A DNA stretch of 64,000 bases, taken from contig NZ_VFOW01000001.1 of assembly GCF_006716355.1 (NCBI RefSeq), positions 2,108,001-2,172,000 of the forward strand. The letters run 5' to 3'. Source of the stretch: Stackebrandtia endophytica. GTDB lineage: Bacteria > Actinomycetota > Actinomycetes > Mycobacteriales > Micromonosporaceae. The notes below the pieces were generated by a model, which worked only from the letters and a program-made list of their open reading frames with translations, had not been told where the DNA came from and did not search any database. Shown here piece after piece: positions 45,132 to 52,882 of this stretch. The position numbers were made by a program, and so were the translations under genes. Position 1 is the stretch's first letter; each line of letters starts with the position of its first letter.

Positions 45132-45139
45132 GTGGTTAC

Positions 45140-45160
45140 CTTAGAGGTTTTCGTGGGTCG
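45140..45160 (-). promoter_or_regulatory. Shared leader element upstream of nuoH
   Basis: On the minus strand acgaaaacctctaag lies 9 nt before the nuoH ATG. The same 15 bases lie 9 nt before the nuoA ATG (46644-46658). It is not a Shine-Dalgarno sequence. Confidence 0.5.
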
Positions 45161-45202
45161 GGGCATCGCCTCGCGCGCCGTCGTCGCGAATCCGGTTGCG
45201 GG

Positions 45203-45715
45203 CTACCAGTTCTCGGGGACACCGGGTGGCAACACGGGTTTGCGTTTGCGGGGGCCGTGATCGCCGCCGGGTTCCTTGGCCCCCGGCCAGGGTTTGGCGA
45301 CCCGGGAAGCCAACACGAAGTCCTTGCGCAACGGGTTCCCCTCGAACTCCGGTGCCAGCAGCAGCGGTGTCAGTCCGGGGTGTCCGATGAAGTCGAGGCC
45401 GAACATCTCGTGGGTCTCCCGCTCGTGCCAGGCCGCACCGGGGTAGACCTCCACAATCGAGTCGATGGGCCCATTCGTCAAGCACCGCAACAACATGCCG
45501 TCCCGTTTCTCCAGGGACCACACGTGGACCACGACCCGGAGGCCGTATTCGAGTTCGTCGACGGCCGACAGCCAATCGAAGAACTCGCAGCCGGCTTCGT
45601 CACGGGCCAGGGTCACGGTTCGCCGCCAATTGTCGGGGGCGACGTCGACGCATTCCCGGTTGTCCCCCTGCGTCCACTCGCCTTCGACCGCGGTGGCGAT
45701 CTCGGTGGCCCACAT
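45203..45715 (-). CDS. nuoC: NADH-quinone oxidoreductase subunit C
   Basis: From ATG 45715 this 170-residue protein is the 30-kDa subunit of the complex I peripheral arm: [20 protein letters not shown], the signature [22 protein letters not shown], then [18 protein letters not shown]. It follows nuoB but its start lies 103 bp inside the nuoB frame. Usually nuoD follows; here nuoH does, after 71 bp. Confidence 0.9.
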   Translation of the reverse strand: MWATEIATAVEGEWTQGDNRECVDVAPDNWRRTVTLARDEAGCEFFDWLSAVDELEYGLRVVVHVWSLEKRDGMLLRCLTNGPIDSIVEVYPGAAWHERETHEMFGLDFIGHPGLTPLLLAPEFEGNPLRKDFVLASRVAKPWPGAKEPGGDHGPRKRKPVLPPGVPENW

Positions 45716-46266
45716 AACCGCTCCTTCGGCTTGACGATTCCGGCGGTCAACGACGCGGCGTCGCGCCTGACTCCACCGATACCGGCTGACTCGGCGGCGA
45801 TCTTCTCCTGCAGACGCATGATGCCGTGCAGCAGGGCTTCCGGTCGTGGCGGGCATCCCGGGACGTAAACGTCCACCGGAATGATCTGGTCGACTCCCTT
45901 GGTGACACTGTAGGAATCCCAGTAGGGCCCGCCGGTGTTACTACACGCGCCGAAGGAGATCACGTACTTGGGTTCGGGCATCTGCTCGTACAGGCGCTTG
46001 ATGGCCGGCGCCATCTTGTCGGTCACGGTTCCCGACACGACCATGAGGTCGGACTGGCGCGGCCCGTGCGCGAACGGGATCACGCCGAGCCGGATGAAGT
46101 CGTGGCGTCCCATCGAGGTCGCGATGAACTCGATGGCGCAGCAGGCGAGGCCGAAGTTGAACACCCACAGGGAATACCGGCGTCCCCAGTTCAGGATGAA
46201 CCGGATGGGTTCACCGAGGATGCCGCCGACACCCCGTCGTTCCGGCATGCCCAGCTCTACAGCCAC
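45613..46266 (-). CDS. nuoB: NADH-quinone oxidoreductase subunit B
   Basis: GTG 46266 with GGAG 7 nt upstream gives 217 residues. All four ligands of iron-sulfur cluster N2 are seen: the tandem pair in GLACCAIEF, then FGACSNTGG and [11 protein letters not shown]. The last 35 residues (from KPKERLCG) are basic, low in similarity and overlap the start of nuoC by 103 bp. Its start overlaps the nuoA stop by 10 bp. Confidence 0.92.
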   Translation of the reverse strand: MAVELGMPERRGVGGILGEPIRFILNWGRRYSLWVFNFGLACCAIEFIATSMGRHDFIRLGVIPFAHGPRQSDLMVVSGTVTDKMAPAIKRLYEQMPEPKYVISFGACSNTGGPYWDSYSVTKGVDQIIPVDVYVPGCPPRPEALLHGIMRLQEKIAAESAGIGGVRRDAASLTAGIVKPKERLCGPPRSPPRSKASGRRGTTGNASTSPPTIGGEP

Positions 46267-46634
46267 CGCAATACTCCTTTGCGCCACGCGTATGCCAGGC
46301 CCAGCACCAGCACCGCCACGAACACCGCCATCTCGGCGACGGTGATGAGTCCGAAGCCGGTCTGGTTGTACACCACCGCCCACGGGAACAGGAAGACGCT
46401 CTCGACGGCGAACAGCACGTAGAGAAAAGCGTAGACGTAGTAGCGGATCTGCATCTGGGCCCAGTCACCGCCGACGGGATCGAGGCCACATTCGTAGGTG
46501 AGCTGCTTGGTCCGGGTGGGTACCTGGGTCCGCAGTAGGCGGTTCACCGTCAACGCGGCGACAGCGACCAGCACCCCGAGCACCAGAAGGAACCCCAGGG
46601 TGGCGTAGGAGGCCAGGTAATCGGTGGTGCCCAT
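46257..46634 (-). CDS. nuoA: NADH-quinone oxidoreductase subunit A
   Basis: This 125-residue membrane subunit of complex I has three helices and the conserved loop [41 protein letters not shown]. It is the first gene of the partial cluster A-B-C-H and overlaps nuoB. A 15-base element shared with nuoH lies just before its ATG. A complete nuoA-N operon is presumably elsewhere in the genome. Confidence 0.93.
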   Translation of the reverse strand: MGTTDYLASYATLGFLLVLGVLVAVAALTVNRLLRTQVPTRTKQLTYECGLDPVGGDWAQMQIRYYVYAFLYVLFAVESVFLFPWAVVYNQTGFGLITVAEMAVFVAVLVLGLAYAWRKGVLRWL

Positions 46635-46643
46635 GAGACTCAG

Positions 46644-46663
46644 CTTAGAGGTTTTCGTCGGTC
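46644..46663 (-). promoter_or_regulatory. Shared leader element upstream of nuoA
   Basis: Carries the same acgaaaacctctaag (minus strand) as the nuoH leader, at the same 9-nt distance from the ATG. Confidence 0.5.
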
Positions 46664-46755
46664 TTCGTCTGACGCGAGGGCCGGTTCGCCACGCGGATAC
46701 TCGCCGCGGGGGTCACCTTCGCGCGAGACCGGCGTGGCACCGTTTCGCGGCGGCG

Positions 46756-47634
46756 TCACACCGGTGCGATGACACTGATGGCGTGGCGATGCGACCGGAT
46801 GACGGCGGGCAGTTCGGTGACCTCGTCGCCGTCGGCGCACACCGGGACGGGCCGGTCGGCGGCGACCGTGAGTTCGGTGGTGGTGTGGACGTCGACGCCG
46901 TCCCGGTCGAGGTGCTCACCGGTTTCGGCCTGTCGCATGAAGGACACGACCGCGCTGCGGGGCAGGTCGCCGACCGTCATGACGTGAAGGTGGCCGTCGT
47001 CCAACCGGGCGGGTGGCACGATGCTCAGACCGTGGCCGTAGACCCCGGAGTTGGCGACCACGACGGTGTGGCCGGTCATCGTGCGGCGACCGGTGTCGTC
47101 GACCAGGGTGTACCGGGCGGGGCGCCACCGCAGGAGCGCCACCGCCGGTGCCGCCCGATAGAGGAGTCGTGCCGGCACCCAACGGTTTCGGTTGATGATG
47201 CGGGTCGCCAGCGAATCGATACCCATGTAGACGTTGCCGGGGACGTAGACCCCGTTGACCTCGATCAGGTCGATCGGTTTGGCCGGTGCGTTCAACAGCA
47301 TGGTGGCCACCGCGGTGGCGCCGGTGGGTATCCGCAGCAACCTGGCGAGGTCGTTGCCGCGCCCGGCCGGGACGATTCCCATGACGCCGCCTGCGGCCCG
47401 GACTCCTCCGGCGACGTCGCGGACCAGCCCGTCACCGCCGACGGCGATGACGACGTGGCCTCGAGTGGCCGCCGCGCACGCCTGATCGAGGGCGTGGCCA
47501 CGGCCGGTGGTGGTGACCGTCTTGACGACGACCCCGGCCCCGGTCAACCGCTTCAACACCGGACGCCACACCGCTTTGGCGCGGCCACCTCCGGAGATCG
47601 GGTTGACCAGGGCGGTGAACCGACGCATCGTCAT
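46756..47634 (-). CDS. Diacylglycerol/lipid kinase (DAGK catalytic domain)
   Basis: This 292-residue enzyme has the DAGK fold: LVNPISGGGRAKAVWRPVLKRL, the nucleotide motif AVGGDGLVRDVAGGV, GIVPAGRGNDLARLLRIP and a C-terminal beta domain with DDGHLHVMTVGDLPR and CADGDEVTEL. It phosphorylates diacylglycerol or a related lipid at the membrane. Its ATG overlaps the stop of the alkyl-DHAP-synthase-like gene, so both are translated together, pointing to phospholipid or ether-lipid synthesis. Confidence 0.9.
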   Translation of the reverse strand: MTMRRFTALVNPISGGGRAKAVWRPVLKRLTGAGVVVKTVTTTGRGHALDQACAAATRGHVVIAVGGDGLVRDVAGGVRAAGGVMGIVPAGRGNDLARLLRIPTGATAVATMLLNAPAKPIDLIEVNGVYVPGNVYMGIDSLATRIINRNRWVPARLLYRAAPAVALLRWRPARYTLVDDTGRRTMTGHTVVVANSGVYGHGLSIVPPARLDDGHLHVMTVGDLPRSAVVSFMRQAETGEHLDRDGVDVHTTTELTVAADRPVPVCADGDEVTELPAVIRSHRHAISVIAPV

Positions 47635-49232
47635 ATCAGGACGCCGGGGTTGAGGATGCCCGCCGGGTCCAGGGTCGCCTTGACGCCGCGGATCACCTCG
47701 ACACCCAGTGGCCCGATCTCCCGCGCGTAGATGTCACGGTGGTCGGTACCGACGCCGTGGTGGTGGCTCGATGCGGCCCCGGTGGCGCGGATCGCCTCGT
47801 TGGCGGCGTGCTTGGCCGCCGCCCACTGGGCGATCGGGTCGGCGGTCTGTGCGCACGCGACCGTGAAGTACAGCGAGGCTCCGGTTTCATACACATGAGA
47901 AATATGGCACAGAATCAATGCCTGTGTGCCTTGCGAGGTAAGGGATTCGGTCAGAGCGGTGGTGACCGCCTGGCGCAGTCGCGGCAGCGTGGACCAGAAG
48001 GCGGCGGTCTCCAGCGTCTCGATCAGGACTCCGGCGTCCAACAGGGGATCGCGCAGATAGGGGGCACGAAACCGGCCCTTTCGCCAGGCGTCACCCGGTT
48101 CGGTGCCCAGGTTCTCACCACCGAGGCCGGTCAGGATCTTCGACACGGTCGCGCGTCGTGCGGCCACATCGGTTTCGGAGCCCTCGAAGCCCAGGATCGC
48201 CATGCAACCGCTGGGTCCACCGCCCAGCATCCGGCTCGGGTCGGACAGGTTGACCTGGGTCTCGACCTCATCGGACAGCCGCATGACGGTGGGCATCGGT
48301 CCGCGCTGGGTCAGGTGTCGCAGCGCCCGGGTACCGGCGTCGAAGTTCTCGAACCGCCATCCTTCGAAGACCCGCGCGGTGGGTGCCGGACGCACTCGGA
48401 CCGTCACCGAGGTGATGACTCCGAAAACCCCCTCGCTGCCCAGGATCAACTGGCGTAGGTCGGGGCCGGCCGCTGATTTGGGAGCGGTGCCCAGGTGGAG
48501 GGCTCCCCGGGGAGTGGCGACGGTCAAGCCGACGACCATCTCGTCGAAGCGGCCGTATCCGGCCGAAGACTGCCCGGCCGAGCGCGCGGCGGCATAACCC
48601 CCGATACTGGCGCCCTCATAGGACTGTGGAAAGTGGCCGAGTGTGAAACCCTTCTCCCGCAGCAATTCCTCGACCCTCGGACCACGTGTCCCGGCACCGA
48701 AAGTCGCGGTGTGCGACACCTCGTCGAAGGCTTCCAGCTCGTCCAATCGAGATGTGTCGAGGGCGATCACGGTGTCGAAGCCCTCGCGCACCGGATTGAG
48801 CCCACCCACCACCGAGGTGCCGCCGCTGTAGGGAACCACCGCGATCGACAGTCGGGTGCACAGTTCCAACACCGCCTGCACCTGGTCGTGGGAGTCGGGA
48901 TGGATCACCGCGTCGGGGGCGTCGGCGGTGTCTCCGGCCCGCAGTTTCAACAGGTCGGTGGTGGACCAGCCGCGAGTGTGCGCCAACCGGGTCGCGTCGT
49001 CGGTGGCGACCGACTCCGCGCCCACCAGCGCGATCAACTCGTCGCGAGCCGAAGCCGACAGCCGTGACGACGTCAACCGCACCTGATCCGGGGTCAACGG
49101 CGGCTCGGCCGGTTCGGTGATGCCGAAGGCGGCCAGGGCCTCCCGAGCGGTGGGCGGCAGTTCGGCGGGCCGGTCGGGGTCGCCCCACCGGTAGGGATGG
49201 AACGCCACCACGGGCAGCTCGGATTCGGTCAT
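47631..49232 (-). CDS. FAD-linked oxidase, alkyl-dihydroxyacetonephosphate-synthase-like
   Basis: From ATG 49232 (GAGG 8 nt upstream) this is 533 residues. The FAD-binding PCMH domain shows VVPYSGGTSVVGGLNP, GFTLGHFPQSYEGASIGGYAAARSAGQSS and ILGSEGVFGVIT. The C-terminal part has SSHHHGVGTDHRD and a NPGVL end, the arrangement of AGPS enzymes that exchange the acyl group of acyl-DHAP for an alcohol. Actinobacterial relatives are often annotated only as FAD-binding oxidases. With the DAG kinase, TetR and GlpD neighbours an ether-lipid role is plausible but unproven. Confidence 0.85.
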   Translation of the reverse strand: MTESELPVVAFHPYRWGDPDRPAELPPTAREALAAFGITEPAEPPLTPDQVRLTSSRLSASARDELIALVGAESVATDDATRLAHTRGWSTTDLLKLRAGDTADAPDAVIHPDSHDQVQAVLELCTRLSIAVVPYSGGTSVVGGLNPVREGFDTVIALDTSRLDELEAFDEVSHTATFGAGTRGPRVEELLREKGFTLGHFPQSYEGASIGGYAAARSAGQSSAGYGRFDEMVVGLTVATPRGALHLGTAPKSAAGPDLRQLILGSEGVFGVITSVTVRVRPAPTARVFEGWRFENFDAGTRALRHLTQRGPMPTVMRLSDEVETQVNLSDPSRMLGGGPSGCMAILGFEGSETDVAARRATVSKILTGLGGENLGTEPGDAWRKGRFRAPYLRDPLLDAGVLIETLETAAFWSTLPRLRQAVTTALTESLTSQGTQALILCHISHVYETGASLYFTVACAQTADPIAQWAAAKHAANEAIRATGAASSHHHGVGTDHRDIYAREIGPLGVEVIRGVKATLDPAGILNPGVLI

Positions 49233-49257
49233 CGCTATCACCTCGCTGATACACTTT

Positions 49258-49278
49258 GACGCTGAATGTTACAGCGTC
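49258..49278. promoter_or_regulatory. Palindromic operator between the FAD oxidase and TetR genes
   Basis: gacgctg-aatgtta-cagcgtc is a perfect 7-bp inverted repeat with a 7-bp spacer centred in the 75-bp divergent gap, the expected position and form for autoregulation by the TetR protein. Confidence 0.75.
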
Positions 49279-49307
49279 GCAGACGGGAACCGGGAAGGAA
49301 GGCCACG

Positions 49308-49901
49308 ATGAGACCGGCCAACGCCATACCCATGGATCGAATACTCGACGCCGCACGGGAACTGCTGCTGACGATCGGTATGCAGCGCATGACCATGGCC
49401 GACGTCGCGCGCCACGCCGACGTCTCCCGCGCGACGCTGTACCGCCGCTGGAACAGCGTGCGCGAGGTCGTCGCCGCGCTGACCACCCGGGAGTGGACAG
49501 CGGTGGTCGCCGAGACGACGCTCTCGCCGGGCGACGACCCCGTCCGGCCACGACTGGTGACCTCGGTGGTCCAGCTGGTGCGACAGATTCGGGTGCACCC
49601 ACTGCTGCGCAAGATCATCGAACAGGACCCCGACTTTCTACTGCCCTATCTGTTGCAGCGCAGGGGAACCACCACCAATCACCAGCTGGACCGGCTCGAA
49701 GCCGATCTGAAGGCGGGCATCGCCGACGGCTCCATCCGACCGGGAGACCCTGCCGTTCGGGCCAAGGCCGTGCTGTTGACCGCATGGTCGTTCACTCTCA
49801 CCGCACCGGTTCTGGTCGACGCCCCCGAGGGCCACGGGTCGTCACTCGACCGGCTCGACGGCGAACTGTCCGAACTACTCGACCGGTACCTGGCGCCATG
49901 A
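49308..49901 (+). CDS. TetR-family regulator of the lipid locus
   Basis: From ATG 49308 (aaggaagg about 5 nt upstream) this is 197 residues. The N-terminal HTH reads MDRILDAARELLLTIGMQRMTMADVARHADVSRATLYRRW; the rest is the helical ligand domain. It is divergent from the FAD oxidase/lipid kinase pair and upstream of glpD, with a palindrome between. It probably represses them in response to a lipid-like ligand. Confidence 0.88.
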   Translation: MRPANAIPMDRILDAARELLLTIGMQRMTMADVARHADVSRATLYRRWNSVREVVAALTTREWTAVVAETTLSPGDDPVRPRLVTSVVQLVRQIRVHPLLRKIIEQDPDFLLPYLLQRRGTTTNHQLDRLEADLKAGIADGSIRPGDPAVRAKAVLLTAWSFTLTAPVLVDAPEGHGSSLDRLDGELSELLDRYLAP

Positions 49902-50286
49902 GTACGGGTTCAAACCGCGCGGTGAGCACTGCTCTACAACGGAATCACCGCTCCGCCACACCAACGACCCTCGCGTCACTCGCAGAGCACCGCACCAACT
50001 TCGGAGCACCGCTACGTGGGCACGGCTTGCAACAGCACCGTGGTCACCGTTCTGAAATCGGAGCACCGCTCAACAGGACTCGCCAGACCCACGACACGAG
50101 GGAGAGTTGGGCTTTCGGTGTTGGCGAGAACGAACTTGCCCGTGACCGGCGGGCATCCGGTTCCCTCCGCCACGGCAAGCCGAACCTCGCGAACATCACC
50201 CTGAATCCGAAGCACCACTGCGCGCCAGCGGCCGGATTCCGCACTCCCGCAAACACCCGACAAGCAATCGACAGGTACCCGACGCC
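49902..50286. repeat. Degenerate duplicates of the glpD 5' end
   Basis: Two segments resemble the first 45-50 bp of glpD: 49922-49960 (gtgagcactgctct...) and about 50040-50088 (caccgttctgaa...), each roughly 75% alike by eye to 50287-50335. A further partial piece (tcggagcaccgct) lies near 50005. No real gene is visible in this 385-bp gap; frames through it are His/Arg/Thr-rich. Identity values are estimates. Confidence 0.65.
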
Positions 50287-52263
50287 GTGAACACCGCTCT
50301 GAATCGAGATCGCCGCTCCACAGAACTGGCGGGACTGTCGTCGCGCGGGGCGTGCGACCTTCTGGTGATCGGCGGTGGAGTCACCGGGGTGGGCATCGCG
50401 CTGGACGCGGCGAGTCGCGGCCTCTCGGTCGTCCTCGCCGAACGACACGACCTCGCGTTCGGCACCAGCCGCTGGAGCTCGAAGCTTGTCCATGGTGGAC
50501 TGCGATATCTGGCGACCGGTGACGTCGCGGTGGCCTACGAGAGCGCCGTGGAACGCGGGATCCTCATGCGGCACACCGCCCCCCACCTGATCCGGCCACT
50601 GCCACAGATCGTTCCACTGCTGTCCACGATGGGCACATCAACGGTCGCCCTGGTGCGGACCGGCTACCTCGCCGGCGACCTGCTGCGGATGGCGGCCGGA
50701 ACCCCGTCACGGCTACTGCCCCGATCACGACGGTTGAGTGCCGCTCAAGTTCGTCAGCACGCGCCGACGGTCGCCGCGACCGGTCTACGGGGCGGCCTGG
50801 CGTTCTGGGACGGCCAACTCGTCGACGACGCCCGGCTGGTCACCGCGATAGCCCGCACCGCCGCCGGATACGGCGCGACCATCCTCACCCGGTGCACCGC
50901 GAGTGAGGTCACCGGAACCGGCGCGGTACTGACCGATGAACTGACCGGACAACGCCACACCGTCGACGCCAAGGCCGTGGTCAACGCCACCGGGGTGTGG
51001 GCCAGCCGGGTCGCCCCCGACGTCACGCTGCGCCCCAGCCGAGGCAGCCATCTGGTGTTCCCCCAATCGGCCTTCGGCGGATTGACCGCCGGCCTGACGG
51101 TTCCGGTACCGGGTGCGAGAAACCGGTTCGTCTTCGCGCTTCCCACCAAAGATCGTGTCTACGTGGGACTGACCGATGAGGACACCGACGGCGACGTCCC
51201 CGACGTGCCGACGGCCTCCGAGGCCGAGATCGACTTCCTCATCGACACGATCAACACCGCCCTGGCACACCCGGTCGGCCGTGACAACCTACTGGGCAGC
51301 TACGCCGGGTTGCGACCGCTGCTGGCCACCGACTCCGACGAGACCGCCGACATCTCCCGACGGCACGCAGTCATCACCGGCGAGGACGGACTCATCACGA
51401 TCGTCGGTGGAAAGCTCACCACCTACCGACGCATGGCACAGGCGGCCGTCGACACCGCGATCAAACGGGCCGGATTGAACCCGCTGCGGCGCTGCCAGAC
51501 CAGGCGGTTGGCGCTCGTCGGCGCCGCCGACCGAGACGAGCTGGCCGCCCTCGCGCACCGCGAACCCCTCCTCGGCCATCCGCACGCCGCGCGACTCGTC
51601 CGCCGATACGGATCCGAGGCCGCCGCCGTGGCCTCGGATCCGACGTTGTTGGAACCGATCACGCCCGGCCTGGACACCACCTGGGCCGAGTTGCGGTTCG
51701 CGATCACCCACGAGGGCGCCCTCGACGAGGCCGACCTGCTGGACCGTCGCACCCGGATCGGCCTGTCCCACGCCGACCGCGCCGCCGCCCACCCCGCAGC
51801 CGAGGAGGCGTTGGCTCGTTGGTTATGCCGTGGAGCAGTCCTCACCCGTGACCGCCTACCGTGCCATCGCCGAACGAAGCGGCGACTGGTGGGCCATCAG
51901 TGTTCGGCGAGCTTCCCGGCGTGTTCACCCAGGCGAAGACTCTCGGCAAGGGGCGAATTGATGGCCCAGGAGGCCATCGCCCTCATGCTGGATGTACCCA
52001 CCCGCCGGATCACAGTGGAACTTGAGGCAAAAGTGCCGGGCGCTGAGGCGGTGTTGCGTGATCTCAGCATGGCGCGCAAACGCCGAGCCGAGGCCGTTGA
52101 ACGTGAGGCCACAGACCTTGCGAGAGCGGCGAGACGACTGACGGCAATGATGACCGTGCGTGATGCGGGCAAGGTGCTCGGCATGTCCTATCAACGGGTG
52201 TCCCAGCTGACCGGTTCCCCATCGGCATCGAAACGATCCGGCCGCAACGCGGCCACGGCATAG
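50287..52263 (+). CDS. glpD: Glycerol-3-phosphate dehydrogenase, fused in frame to a hicB remnant
   Basis: GTG 50287 starts a 658-residue frame. Residues 1 to about 515 are GlpD: the FAD motif LLVIGGGVTGVGIALDAASRG, TSRWSSKLVHGGLRYL, VVNATGVWA, ITIVGGKLTTYRRMA and a C-terminal helical domain (RFAITHEGALDEADLLDRRTRIGL). It oxidises glycerol-3-phosphate to DHAP at the membrane. The expected end near residue 520 lacks a stop, and the frame runs on into a damaged hicB antitoxin gene whose last 100 codons happen to be in the same frame. The tail is not part of the normal family. Confidence 0.88.
   Translation: MNTALNRDRRSTELAGLSSRGACDLLVIGGGVTGVGIALDAASRGLSVVLAERHDLAFGTSRWSSKLVHGGLRYLATGDVAVAYESAVERGILMRHTAPHLIRPLPQIVPLLSTMGTSTVALVRTGYLAGDLLRMAAGTPSRLLPRSRRLSAAQVRQHAPTVAATGLRGGLAFWDGQLVDDARLVTAIARTAAGYGATILTRCTASEVTGTGAVLTDELTGQRHTVDAKAVVNATGVWASRVAPDVTLRPSRGSHLVFPQSAFGGLTAGLTVPVPGARNRFVFALPTKDRVYVGLTDEDTDGDVPDVPTASEAEIDFLIDTINTALAHPVGRDNLLGSYAGLRPLLATDSDETADISRRHAVITGEDGLITIVGGKLTTYRRMAQAAVDTAIKRAGLNPLRRCQTRRLALVGAADRDELAALAHREPLLGHPHAARLVRRYGSEAAAVASDPTLLEPITPGLDTTWAELRFAITHEGALDEADLLDRRTRIGLSHADRAAAHPAAEEALARWLCRGAVLTRDRLPCHRRTKRRLVGHQCSASFPACSPRRRLSARGELMAQEAIALMLDVPTRRITVELEAKVPGAEAVLRDLSMARKRRAEAVEREATDLARAARRLTAMMTVRDAGKVLGMSYQRVSQLTGSPSASKRSGRNAATA
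51848..52263 (+). pseudogene. hicB: HicB-type antitoxin gene broken by two frameshifts
   Basis: The pieces of one actinobacterial HicB-like antitoxin appear in three frames in order. TAYRAIAERSGDWWAISV starts at GTG 51848 (frame 2, with ggag 12 nt upstream). ELPGVFTQAKTLGKG follows from about 51906 (frame 0). MAQEAIALMLDVPTRRITVEL to GKVLGMSYQRVSQLTG runs from 51961 to near the end (frame 1). Two shifts near 51905 and 51957 would be needed to restore it. The last piece is in frame with glpD. No hicA toxin gene is seen. Confidence 0.8.
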
Positions 52264-52404
52264 CCGGGCCACAAATCCGTTAGTCGGGTGGTCGACAGAC
52301 CTGTCGACCACCGCCCTCCCGGCACCCAAACCATCTCTGGCCGACCGGTTGGTTCGCCGCTCCGCCCCTGAAACGTCCTCGGAGCCGCTCCTTACGATGG
52401 GGCC

Positions 52405-52764
52405 ATGGCTGATCGCGAACCGGTGGCACCTGCCAACGAGGTGCAACACCCGCCGCCCGACGACGAACAGTTGGCGGTGGCGGCGGGAGTGTTCGCGCTC
52501 CTGGCCGATCAGACACGCCTGCACGTGTTGTGGCTGTTGGCGCAGGGGGAAGCCGACGTCTCACAGCTGACCGAGGCCAGTGGAGCGGCGCGGCCGGCGG
52601 TGAGTCAACACCTGGCGAAGCTGCGACTCGCGGGCCTGGTCCAGGCACGCCGCGACGGGCGGCGAGCGGTGTACTCGTTGCGGGACGGCCATCTGCGTCG
52701 ACTGGTTCTTGAGGCGCTCAGCCATGCCGATCACCAGGTCAGCGGCAAACCCTGGCACACCTGA
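52405..52764 (+). CDS. ArsR/SmtB-family metal-sensing repressor
   Basis: This 119-residue winged-helix repressor has the ArsR HTH (FALLADQTRLHVLWLL, LTEASGAARPAVSQHLAKLRLAGLV). Its last helix carries the full alpha-5 metal site Asp94-x-His96-x10-His107-x2-His110, which in SmtB, CzrA and NmtR binds Zn, Co or Ni. It precedes the MFS gene; a palindrome lies between. It should repress the pump and release when metal binds. The metal is not decided by the motif alone. Confidence 0.9.
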   Translation: MADREPVAPANEVQHPPPDDEQLAVAAGVFALLADQTRLHVLWLLAQGEADVSQLTEASGAARPAVSQHLAKLRLAGLVQARRDGRRAVYSLRDGHLRRLVLEALSHADHQVSGKPWHT

Positions 52765-52816
52765 GCAACCCATAAGCCCACAGTGGTCAATCCCGAGGTG
52801 AATCCGCACGCCTTAT

Positions 52817-52836
52817 ATGTGCGCATGTGCGCACAT
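52817..52836 (+). promoter_or_regulatory. ArsR-type operator before the MFS gene
   Basis: atgtgcgc-atgt-gcgcacat is a perfect 8-bp inverted repeat preceded by tat, resembling the ATATGxxCA-type sites of SmtB/ArsR sensors. It lies 46 bp before the MFS start. Confidence 0.7.
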
Positions 52837-52882
52837 GAGTTATGGTGTCTCGAAAGTCATACCTGCGACGAAGGACCACTCG

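Noticed and set aside
49256-50290. A 344-codon frame running over the TetR gene into the glpD gap
   Set aside because: It is out of frame with TetR and its C-terminal half comes from the glpD-like duplicates; composition is non-coding.
50287-52263. GlpD tail as a designed regulatory domain fusion
   Set aside because: The hicB pieces lie in three frames, so only part is in frame with glpD; decay explains it better, though expression of the tail is still possible.
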